From positions 62,001 to 126,000 of the forward strand of contig NZ_CAJQYY010000017.1 of assembly GCF_907164575.1 (NCBI RefSeq): a stretch of 64,000 bases of DNA. Direction: 5' to 3'. Each line of letters opens with the position of its first letter. The stretch's first letter is position 1. This DNA comes from Paraburkholderia gardini (GTDB taxonomy: Bacteria > Pseudomonadota > Gammaproteobacteria > Burkholderiales > Burkholderiaceae). The position numbers were made by a program, and so were the translations under genes. The notes below the pieces were generated by a model. That model was given only the letters and a program-made list of their open reading frames with translations, did not search any database and had not been told where the DNA came from. Shown piece by piece: positions 45,701-51,361 of this stretch.

Positions 45701-48453
45701 GATGCGACAAGGCCATTGACCGCCAGCGTGCCGCCGTTCGCCGCGACCTGCAGCGTCGAGTTCGCCTGCACGTTGTTTAATGCCACCGAGCCGCCCGCCG
45801 TCAGCGAAACGCCCGCGCCTTGCAGCGCGCCAGTCACCGACAGGTAGTTCGCCGCGGTAACGTTCGCGTCCTTGACGAAGCCGCTGCTGCCACCCGCGAG
45901 CACGTCATGTCCCGCGTTGAGCGTCGCCGCGCCCTGGCCGGCGAGCGTACCGCCAATGGTCAGATCGTGACCTGCGGTTAGCGTGGTATCGCCAGTCACA
46001 CTCGTCGCGCCAGTCAACGCGATATCCTGCGCGCCGTTGACAGTGAGATCCGCCGCGCCGTTCAATGTCCCGCTCGAATTCACGCTGCCGTTCACCGCCG
46101 CGACCGACAGATCGCCGACTCCCTGCACCGTGCCCTCCGTGGCCACGGTGACATTGCGCTGCGCCGTCAGCACCACTTGCGAGCCGCCCGCCAGCGTGCC
46201 CTTGACGACGACATCGCGCGCAGCCTGCACGTTCGTCGCGCCGACTGCTGCGGCGTTGCCGTTGAAGCTCACGTCACCGCCGCCGTTGACTCCGTTGGCC
46301 GCGACACTAAATGCGCCGCCAGTCTGTACGTCAGCGAGACTCGCGTTGTTGCCCGCCGTCACTTGCAGACCATTGGCCAGCAGCTTGCCGGTGAATGCCA
46401 CGTCCTGCCCGGTGGTCAGCGTGCCGTTCTGGCCGAAAGCCACCGAACCGCCGCCAGTGAGATTGTTCTGCGCGCTGAGCGTACCGTCCTGTTGCACGAT
46501 CACGACGCCGGGCGCATCGAGGTTACGCCCGGCGCTCGCCTGCGCGTCGGTGCCCACGAGTAACGAGCCTGCGACGGAGATATCGCGCGCGGCATCGGCG
46601 GCAAGCGTCGTGCCGCTGGCGAGCGATCCGCTCACTGAGAAATCCTGACCCGCGCTCACCGTGACCGCCTTCTGTGCGGTGGCTTGTGCGGTCACGCTGA
46701 TATTTTGACCAGCTGTCAGCGCGAGATTATTGCCGCTTTTGACGGTCGCATCGGCCGACACGCTGCCTTGCGTCGCCGTCAGCGCCAGATCGCCCGACGT
46801 TTGCAACGCCGCGTCCACATTGACATTGCGCTGCGCAGTAGCCTGCAGCGTGCTGCCATTGGTCTGCCCGTTCACGTTGACATCGCGCGCGGCCTGCAGG
46901 CTCGTCGCACCACCCATCACCGAGGTGCCGTTCAGATTGATGTCGCCCGCGCCGTCGTTGCCTAATGCGTTCACCGCGAGCGCGCCGCCGGTCTGTACGT
47001 CACCAAGCGTGACGTTCGCACCGCCCGTGATCGCGGTATCACTGTTCGACTGTGCCTTCGCGATGTTGACGTTGCCACCCGCCGTCACCGCGAGCTTGCC
47101 GCCCGACTGGATCGTGCCGGTCGATGTGACGTCGCCGTTCGCATTGATCGTATAGCCGCTGATGCCAACGTGCGCGCCGGTCATCGACAGATTGCCGTCG
47201 GCCTGCAGCGTGGCTTGCTGCTGCGCGGCCGAGCCGTTCACCGTCAGATCGCCGTTCGACGACAGCATGAGATCGCCGGTATTCGCCGCCATTTGCGCAT
47301 CGGTACGCACACCCATGCCGGCCGCCGTGCCGATCACCTGGATCTGGCCGGCGGTCATCGCGCCGAATGCGGTGGCATCGATCGCGAGACCATTGTTGGC
47401 GCGACCGTTCGCGTTGTTGATCGCAGCGGCTGTGTTGTCCGAACCGTTCGTCGACGTCGCATAGGTAGTGCCGCTACTGCTCGCCGCCGACGGCAGCACG
47501 AACTGCCGTCCGGCAATCGCATTGATCCGCGAGCCGGCATACAAAGGCGCATTGATGCCAATGGTCTCGCCGATCAGATCGATTGAGCCGACCGTGCCTT
47601 CGATACCCGCACCGGGACCGTTCACGCCCGCGTTGCCTTCGATCTGGATGTGACCGCCGCTCACGCTATAACCGATCGCCTGCGCGTTGTTGAAGTCGGT
47701 GACGGTGCCGTTCAGGTCACTCAGGAATTGGGGCGTACCGGTCGACAACGTAACGCCGATCGTATTCGTGAAGCCCGTGCCGTTGGTCGTGATGCCGTTC
47801 GGGTTCGCGATGATGACGGTCGCGGGCGCACCGAACACTTCGAGCGGTCCGTTGAGCAAGCTCGCGTAACCGACACCCGTCGACGTCACCTGGTTGACGA
47901 TCACGCTCGCCGTACGTCCCGCGAGATTCGGGTTCGCCTGCAGATCGCCGCCGGTGAGCGACGTGCCGCCCATCAGGCTATTGTTCAGAATCAGCCCGAC
48001 CGGATCGATATCGAAGCGCTGATACCTGTTGAGCGAAATCCCTGCCGCATTGGGCGCCGTGATGTTGACGACGGGCACGCCACCGCCCGCGCCAGTGGTC
48101 TGCGTGATTTTTGGCTGGAACGAGATCGGTGCGGTCGGATCGACAATCAGCGCTGCCTGCGCCGTTCGCATCGCAAAGCGGATATGCACCGCACTCAGAT
48201 CGATGATGCGTTGCCATGCCTCGTCATCCAGACGATGGCTGCCGGCGGCCAGCACACCGGCCGCGTCGCGGCTTTGCTCGAACGTGATCGAGAGCGGCCC
48301 GGCGAACAGCGTCAACGCGACGAGCGCCGACACCACACGCTGCCACACGCGATACGCACGCGCGGACGTGGGCAGCGCCCAGCGCTGCTGCGCGTCGTGT
48401 GCCTGCCGGTTTTGCTCGAGTTGTCGTAACGCGTTGCGCGTGGACGTGTTCAT
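36772..48453 (-). CDS. cdiA: CdiA-like giant TpsA exoprotein with C-terminal nuclease-type toxin
   Basis: A 3893-residue filamentous-haemagglutinin/CDI effector delivered on contact to neighbouring bacteria. Order: a long signal region (about 1-60, hydrophobic core VSALVALTLFAGPLSI); TPS secretion domain (about 90-330) with the conserved NPNL (LQANPNLAGR) and NPNGI (IIANPNGITTNG); a very long haemagglutinin-repeat shaft (about 415-2450); a segment with paired cysteines (about 2450-3200); a hydrophobic pre-toxin domain (about 3300-3650, from GFGLSEIVGLAFAVVVSIM) ending near AAQNEALNNTGDH, which resembles the hinge motifs preceding CdiA-CT domains; and a roughly 260-residue toxin end. That end carries D3807, E3818 and K3820 (RPDF, FEVKNY), a PD-(D/E)xK nuclease pattern. 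The start at 48453 follows AAGAGAG. Toxin target (tRNA or DNA) is not determinable. Confidence 0.9.
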   Translation of the reverse strand: MNTSTRNALRQLEQNRQAHDAQQRWALPTSARAYRVWQRVVSALVALTLFAGPLSITFEQSRDAAGVLAAGSHRLDDEAWQRIIDLSAVHIRFAMRTAQAALIVDPTAPISFQPKITQTTGAGGGVPVVNITAPNAAGISLNRYQRFDIDPVGLILNNSLMGGTSLTGGDLQANPNLAGRTASVIVNQVTSTGVGYASLLNGPLEVFGAPATVIIANPNGITTNGTGFTNTIGVTLSTGTPQFLSDLNGTVTDFNNAQAIGYSVSGGHIQIEGNAGVNGPGAGIEGTVGSIDLIGETIGINAPLYAGSRINAIAGRQFVLPSAASSSGTTYATSTNGSDNTAAAINNANGRANNGLAIDATAFGAMTAGQIQVIGTAAGMGVRTDAQMAANTGDLMLSSNGDLTVNGSAAQQQATLQADGNLSMTGAHVGISGYTINANGDVTSTGTIQSGGKLAVTAGGNVNIAKAQSNSDTAITGGANVTLGDVQTGGALAVNALGNDGAGDINLNGTSVMGGATSLQAARDVNVNGQTNGSTLQATAQRNVNVDAALQTSGDLALTATQGSVSADATVKSGNNLALTAGQNISVTAQATAQKAVTVSAGQDFSVSGSLASGTTLAADAARDISVAGSLLVGTDAQASAGRNLDAPGVVIVQQDGTLSAQNNLTGGGSVAFGQNGTLTTGQDVAFTGKLLANGLQVTAGNNASLADVQTGGAFSVAANGVNGGGDVSFNGNAAAVGATNVQAARDVVVKGTLAGGSQVVLTAQRNVTVATEGTVQGVGDLSVAAVNGSVNSSGTLNGAADLTVNGAQDIALTGATSVTGDTTLTAGHDLTIGGTLAGQGAATLNAGHDVLAGGSSGFVKDANVTAANYLSVTGALQGAGVSLTAGGSVALNNVQANSTLQVAANGGTLAVNGLVASLSTAALTSSGDTSISGALQSANTLSVTSGGNTSIAGSVASNGDVTLKNAAGSLTSTGNIQSGGNLLIDAAQSVDLGTQGTSALGDLTVNAGQNLTMNGSVVAQGNGTLTAGGTIAGAATSAFGLAASVSSGGDTNLTGSLRGGTVQTNAGGSAALHDVQAASSLALAATQDLNITGAVTGGAGVTLNAGQNIGISGSIQSANDTVLSARNGSVGSTGALASNGAFNVQAGTDINLGGTTTAALDTTLNAARDANVTGMLAGLGQGIVTAGRDIAGAGTLTFTQAATLEAGRDVAQGGLIQGQAVQVTAAGNIGVDNVESASTLALNANGTNTANGPGNLTVNGSVAAAGATTATVQNDVTVSSTGKIASGTTVGINAQHDIDVAGAVESIGDAVLNAQQGSLNATGGINSGGKLDITTGLDLSLGASTSAVGDATLNAGRDALLNGLLIGQANGVVTAGRDIGGAGTQAFAQAAHYTAQRDIALTGGVQANVIDAVGGNNAALHDVNSATTLMLTANGNAGGGDAAITGTATAPGVVTLSGARDVLVSGSLTTGDALTLAAQRNVSASGTVQTTAGDLTATATTGSIALTGITTTSGALNLTSALDTQLGGQINVAKDVTVQAGRDIQLTGALAGQLGGTLTASHDINGSGTAAFAQAATLSASHDLALTGALQGASVTVTGGNNAGLGSVQAVTGNLAVTASGNAGGGDVTLGGTATALGTLALQASRDVGVNGAINTGGTTTIDAARNIALADVNSAGDLTLTAISGNASATNVTTQGNLISGAGQALTFSGATTVGGNAQLTSGGDMTLTGGIGAQNVGTLTAGGSINAGSVAFGQQATLNAGGSIGVTGGVATNGALNATAGNDLSMGSAQAGGAIALQAQGHNGVGDVNVGGVLASGGALSVTAARDAVVGGNASATDKLTVTAGRNLTTGGTVGANSDVTLSATDGNLSVGGAVTSMGNLKVTSGGSLALNGELVNGDTTINSGGTATLTGAFLGLGLVTINAGGSVNGGGSLTFDKDIAIDAGGDVALGGIQGAGLFTAVANGDMSFGATTAVGDVTARSTSGSVSFGGDLQSGGSVAIQAARNATVTGAVSSMGTVNVTGTQGNVAVAGVSSNGDTTMSAGQTLTLSGTSTVAGQFALSGGNITLSGSQGGSKNVSVTAQGTLDASQASMVSTGDMQFSGTNVTLGTAIVGGTLTATATSQLSLMGAAVDAVGAATLTSGNGFYNASQVLSGGALYVSAPNLTNATNASLASTTTTTINATNFTNAGLVNGATTNVTVAGALNNTGGSLMAVNGLTINTGSLNNQNGIIFAGNPNTPSGPVTGDVSLTINGGGSAFYNAGGQLLAQRNMGVSAVNAAFDLSQGTISQGGQLSITAGSINNTGTWNYGGQGVTLTGLNGINNSGTMTGTAALTLSTNGTFANFGQLTGNDVVFSGTLSNAAGAVIHASDLLTLNGSVTNRGTIESAGNLAFNGGGNYDNQYGLTQANGNIALNTGANVYNTVGSIVAGGNISIAAGAVINDAFQGPTQTTTQLVGASANPDLVNQIVVGTLDSWYCQNSQGDCYLNQYWSAATIATLKPDVTNGDVDVRTGGSTCYGDASACANVEVGNAQPGDHQYISLPGIDRTITASGSVSPGVIAAGGSVNISAGTLSNAGSTISAGLDVNLNVQSLNNAPVGNATATIVDTVDQAQLDAFMAQMNALGVVGIYGTVGLGISGTVVPESTVSFNPTANVPPSSISTTTTFGSQGQIVAGRNMTLSGGNLVNGGLLYAGNNFNASAAQSFTNQGQYNSVSTTQPGNAMRGGNPNTTTFSYAQQSATVFAGNDLVIAAGQIDNTYGSLLAGHDIVIGGVGTTASSTTPAGSLNNTSGNIVAGNDITLNVSGAITNNLPPPVPVHENYGATEQYNGCMTAGGYKESYCEGYVDQQSGNSSVISAGNNLQINAGSLTNIGSLISAGTSASINVAGPVVNEAQTLNAYWHSHWVQETGDFSSDKRHDVWACGSVAECTALYGSAYTGAGGTIDPPTPVGNIASTIQAPNLSITSNGEIQNVGNVIGTSVSLTGQKLINGITTANTYTPRVNAPSQVISLSMVNLPGLSLSTPRSVGAPLPASVAGTASYITGSLGGSTLGALGPQTLLNNLPPSLQPSSTLFYYNPQAEDLMLQQAALQQTGQASFLNGLSYDSKTGLSVTDQEKAILYQNAINYAEQNNLQLGDALSQTQVNALTQPMLWYVQQSVPDPGCVSTGVVTCPTVTALMPQVYLPPDWNAMSGGGNITGQNVTLNFNQDGQGSILNTGSIGASNTLTVNTGTLTNQANQVNVGDMWQYIAATGYEKTSGTEVQPGGFMSAASMDLNVQKLDQIGGALQLLGNNGTVDQAGTQQFIANLQQQLGTSFTQTTVSDHFDTSFTAMGGFGLSEIVGLAFAVVVSIMTAGAASAAIGATLGTAAGSTFAAGSATVTAGVGNIAVSTALAGFTSSIASQLTMTGSLNWGSAFEAAAVAGITAGLTNGITYSSDNGFGFTTGPLTVGGSVNSLASLAGTSPLAGTSVSQASASTATTLETRALAMLGEAGISAGVGTAIEGGSLADAFTNALTQELAASGADAIGDAQPILKDDLGPIGGELAYLVAHAGLGCATSAVEGTGCAGGAIGGAASAAFSPDFLKAIDPTGAPLDAGQQAALAGFATLLGGGLAGLAGANVSGAATAAQNEALNNTGDHAADAAKSGGLLGAFGTWLQNTYGDPVGSVQNWISQFGGQAQSGAQGKVSQSPSDLVAQGIANGVNAVMGTGGGSPPAAGSDAVLVGSAAGQAAAPVTGGTPSNAILSSGNSSGSSDSSDSATITRPTPRGSENDVGTDLGPGYTPQVSYLNGEQVPYGTSGSVRPDFVSDDGTASFEVKNYNIATNSNGLINNVSQQAIQRADNLPDGMQQQVVIDVRGQTVTLQQEVAIRQGIVSKSNGAISPNAIQFKTQ

Positions 48454-48579
48454 GGTGCTCTCTTCTTCTGGTTTTTCTTGTATTTCTGGCACTTCTTCTG
48501 CGCCGCTTCGGGCGGCCAACCCGAAACGGCGCGGCAGCAGTTGAACCCCGTGCGCTGCGCCCCGTGGGAAAAGAGTCCC
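48454..48579 (-). promoter_or_regulatory. spacer between isomerase and cdiA with a large hairpin
   Basis: GCGCCG-C-TTCGGG (48500-48512) pairs with CCCGAA-A-CGGCGC (48520-48532), a 13-position stem with one mismatch and a 7-nt loop, in the untranslated gap before cdiA. No T-run follows on the minus strand, so it is not a typical terminator. It could protect or process the cdiA message, or regulate it. Confidence 0.5.
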
Positions 48580-49497
48580 TTACTGCTGCTGAATGCGCGC
48601 GTTCTTCATCAGATCGACCACTACCTGCGCAGTGGCCTTCTCCAGAGCGACCTGTTCGAGCTGCTTGCGCAAGGCGTCCTTGATCTGGTCGTACTGCGGA
48701 ATCTGCGTCGGACGTTTTTCGTCGACGCGCAGAATCCAGTACGCGTCGCCAATCTGTACCGGCGCGCTCGACACGCCACCTTGCGGCAGCTTGACGAGCA
48801 CTTCGGCGAGCGGCTGCGGCCAGTTCTGCGTATTGCCCGGCTGGATCGGCGTCTTGAACGACACCCAGTTCAGCGCGCCGCCCTGCGCCGCACCCGGGCC
48901 CTGGCTGTACTGCTTCGCGAGTTGCGCGAAGTCGGTGCCTTTCTTCAGTTGCGTGAGGACCGTTTGCGCAGTGTCGGCATCTTTCACCGCAATCGCGCTC
49001 GGCTTGTATTCGCTCTCGCCCAGCGTCGCGACGATGGCGTCGTACTTCGCCTTCACATCGGCGTCAGTGACAGGCGCGGGCTTGACCTGGTCGCGCAGGT
49101 ACGCAGCCGTCATCGCCGCGGTTTTCGCCTGCTCGACAGCGGCCACGACTTGCGGACGCGATTCGTAATGCTGCTTCTGCGCAGCCTGACGGAAGAGTTC
49201 ACGCGCAATCAGCTGATTCTTGATCGACGTTCGGAGCGCAGGCGTGTCCGGTGCATTCGTCGCACGTACGGCCTGGTCGAGCTGGTCCTGTGTAATCACC
49301 ACGTCGTTGACGCGTGCCACCCCGTTGGCAGGCAGTGGACCGCCGACAGCCTCTGCGGCCTTGTCCGCGGAATGCTTCGCCATGGGCCTGTTGGCCGCAT
49401 GCGCAGCAGGCAGGAAGCCGGCCGCCATACCGACTGTAGCGAGGGTGGCGAGCAGCGTGGCGTTGCGAATCCTGACAACGAACGGACGGTGTGTCAT
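48580..49497 (-). CDS. periplasmic parvulin-type peptidyl-prolyl cis-trans isomerase
   Basis: A 305-residue SurA/PrsA-like foldase. A signal peptide (ATLATVGMAAGFLPAAHAA) is followed by an N-terminal chaperone region (GVARVNDVVITQDQLDQAVRA, LIARELFRQAAQK), then a parvulin domain (about 155-260) with KPSAIAVKDADTAQTVLTQL, FAQLAKQYSQGPGAAQGGALNWV and VQIGDAYWILRVDEKRP. The GGxLGW motif typical of parvulins appears as GGALNWV. It starts 10 bp after tpsB with a good AGAGG box, so the two are cotranscribed. A dedicated foldase between transporter and exoprotein would keep the huge unfolded CdiA export-competent in the periplasm. The Bordetella parvulin Par27 is known to do so for FHA. Confidence 0.9.
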   Translation of the reverse strand: MTHRPFVVRIRNATLLATLATVGMAAGFLPAAHAANRPMAKHSADKAAEAVGGPLPANGVARVNDVVITQDQLDQAVRATNAPDTPALRTSIKNQLIARELFRQAAQKQHYESRPQVVAAVEQAKTAAMTAAYLRDQVKPAPVTDADVKAKYDAIVATLGESEYKPSAIAVKDADTAQTVLTQLKKGTDFAQLAKQYSQGPGAAQGGALNWVSFKTPIQPGNTQNWPQPLAEVLVKLPQGGVSSAPVQIGDAYWILRVDEKRPTQIPQYDQIKDALRKQLEQVALEKATAQVVVDLMKNARIQQQ

Positions 49498-49507
49498 ATG
49501 AACCTCT

Positions 49508-51361
49508 TCAGAGTGACCAGTTGAGTGTGGCGAGCAGCACGGTGGCTTTCTTTCCGAGTGCAGCAGGTTGAAGCAAGGCCTGCCCGAGCAGCACCTCGCT
49601 GGTAACGGTTTGCGTGGTGTAGCGCCATTGCGCCCGTGCGCCGACGCCAGCGCCTATCAGCGTCGGCCAGCCGCCTTGCGCGACCAGATGCGATTTGCCG
49701 CCGTCCAGAAACACGTAGGGTTCCAGACGCGCGTCGTGCCAGACCGGCACGTTCTGCCACGCGGCCTCGTTGCGCAGATAGAAACCGCTATCGCCAGCAA
49801 GGCCGCCTTCGGTAAAGCCGCGCACGGAATCCATGCCGCCGAGGAAGATCTGCTCGTTGCCGAACATCGCGACCCGGCTGTACTGGCCGCGCAACGTGCC
49901 ACGATAGGTCCACTGCGTGCCGGCAAGCGTGCCGAGCGCGACCTGCAGGGTGGCGCTCGCATCGAGTTTGGTGAACTGGCTGTGCGCGTCGGCTTCTTCG
50001 ATATCGGGGTCGTCGTGACTCGCGGAGAGCCACGGCAAACCCTGCGACACGCCGATGTCCCACGTGGCCGCCGCCGCCTGGTCGTGCGCCACGAAACGGC
50101 GCAAGCCATTCAGGCCGGCGCGCAACACCGTGAGATCCTGCGTCGCCAGATCGATGCCGTTCAGCGTGCGCTCCGTGCGCATCTTCGTGAGCGTGACGTC
50201 GACGCTCGTGCGTCCAGCGCGCGAACGGGTCAACACGTCGTTCCAGCCGAGAATCTGGCTGAACGTACGCCCCTGCATCAGCGCGACATCGCTGATGGTC
50301 TGCTGGTATTCGGACAGCGACGTCGTATAGCTGAAGGTCTGATAGCCATAGGGCGCCGCCGCGGAAAACACCACCGCGTTGCTGTCCTGTGTGCCGACGT
50401 AGTTGAACGACAGCGACTCCTGCAGGCCGATCAGGTTGTCCGCTTCGACGCCGGCGCGATAACGCAGCGTGCCGGTTTGCGAACTGCCGTAATTGTCGAT
50501 GCCGAGGTCGTAGAAAACGCGGTCACCATAGTGGTTGGTAATGGCCACCACGGAATCGCCAGGTGTCTCACCCGGCATGATCTGAATCTCGGCCTGATTG
50601 CGGCGCAGCCGGTTGATCTGGTCCACGCCCTGTTCGAGATCGGGCAGGCGCAGCACGTCGCCCCGGCTATCGCCAAAGGCCCACGCGCTGCCCGCGTCGG
50701 TCAGCAGGCCGCCGCCGTGCGTCGTGTACCACGGCTCGTTCGGCTCGCGCGGACGCAGCGGCTTGCCGTTCAGCGTGAAGGCCGACACCTTGCCGTCGAC
50801 GATGTTGATTTTCAGCGTGCCGGAGGCAAGATTCTGCGCACCGAGATAGGCGCGCGTCGTGATGTAGCCGCGCGCGATGAACGCTTCGGTCACACGGCGT
50901 AGCAGCAGGTTGATGCGATTGCGGCCAAGCTGCTTACCGATGAATGGTGCGGCGATCTCGTTGAGCGCGCTTGCGCCGAGTACGGTGTCGCCGATGAAAT
51001 CGATGTGATCGATTCTGAACAGCGGTTCGACGTCGGGCAGCGTTTCGACATCCGCGCCTTCGGGCAGATTGACGACCGTCGGCTGCTGCACCTCGATCTG
51101 CGCAGGTGGCTGCTGGATCTCGTTACGACGCTGACGGTCGCGCTGTTCCTGCAACAGCCGTTGAGCCGGGTCCTGTTCCGCGCGTGCGGGCACACCGAAA
51201 GGCATGCCGCTCAACGCCGCGGCGTTCGGCAAACCTGGCGGCGTCTGCGCAAATCCGCGCGCCGCTGCCGTGCCGGCAAGTATCGCCAGCGTGCAGCGCG
51301 CGAGCCGGGGCGAGCGGTGCGTGATCGCCCCGCTTAAAACCGGCTTCAGGGTCCGCTTCAC
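49508..51361 (-). CDS. cdiB: TpsB/CdiB outer-membrane transporter (ShlB/FhaC/HecB family)
   Basis: A 617-residue Omp85-superfamily transporter that exports TpsA proteins. A signal peptide (LARCTLAILAGTAAARGFAQ) precedes a Gln/Arg-rich linker, then two POTRA domains (about 90-235; FRIDHIDFIGDTVLGASAL, FIARGYITTRAYLGAQNL), and a 16-strand barrel (about 270-617) with the conserved loop-6 motif as GMDSVRGFTEGGLAGDSGF. It ends TVLLATLNWSL. The GTG at 51361 overlaps the stop of the upstream exoprotein by GTGA, implying translational coupling; a GTG four codons earlier (51373) is also open. It is the only TpsB in the locus and sits between two TpsA genes, so it probably serves both. Confidence 0.92.
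   Translation of the reverse strand: MKRTLKPVLSGAITHRSPRLARCTLAILAGTAAARGFAQTPPGLPNAAALSGMPFGVPARAEQDPAQRLLQEQRDRQRRNEIQQPPAQIEVQQPTVVNLPEGADVETLPDVEPLFRIDHIDFIGDTVLGASALNEIAAPFIGKQLGRNRINLLLRRVTEAFIARGYITTRAYLGAQNLASGTLKINIVDGKVSAFTLNGKPLRPREPNEPWYTTHGGGLLTDAGSAWAFGDSRGDVLRLPDLEQGVDQINRLRRNQAEIQIMPGETPGDSVVAITNHYGDRVFYDLGIDNYGSSQTGTLRYRAGVEADNLIGLQESLSFNYVGTQDSNAVVFSAAAPYGYQTFSYTTSLSEYQQTISDVALMQGRTFSQILGWNDVLTRSRAGRTSVDVTLTKMRTERTLNGIDLATQDLTVLRAGLNGLRRFVAHDQAAAATWDIGVSQGLPWLSASHDDPDIEEADAHSQFTKLDASATLQVALGTLAGTQWTYRGTLRGQYSRVAMFGNEQIFLGGMDSVRGFTEGGLAGDSGFYLRNEAAWQNVPVWHDARLEPYVFLDGGKSHLVAQGGWPTLIGAGVGARAQWRYTTQTVTSEVLLGQALLQPAALGKKATVLLATLNWSL

Noticed and set aside
42626-45780. Long plus-strand open frames (up to 805 codons) across cdiA
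   Set aside because: They are antisense to the repetitive haemagglutinin region. High GC and repeated codons leave the opposite strand open, and the translations are low-complexity Arg/Ala/His with no motifs or ribosome-binding sites.
41000-47300. Repeats in cdiA as a possible CRISPR array
   Set aside because: The repeats are irregular, codon-phased haemagglutinin units inside one open frame, without constant repeats and unique spacers.
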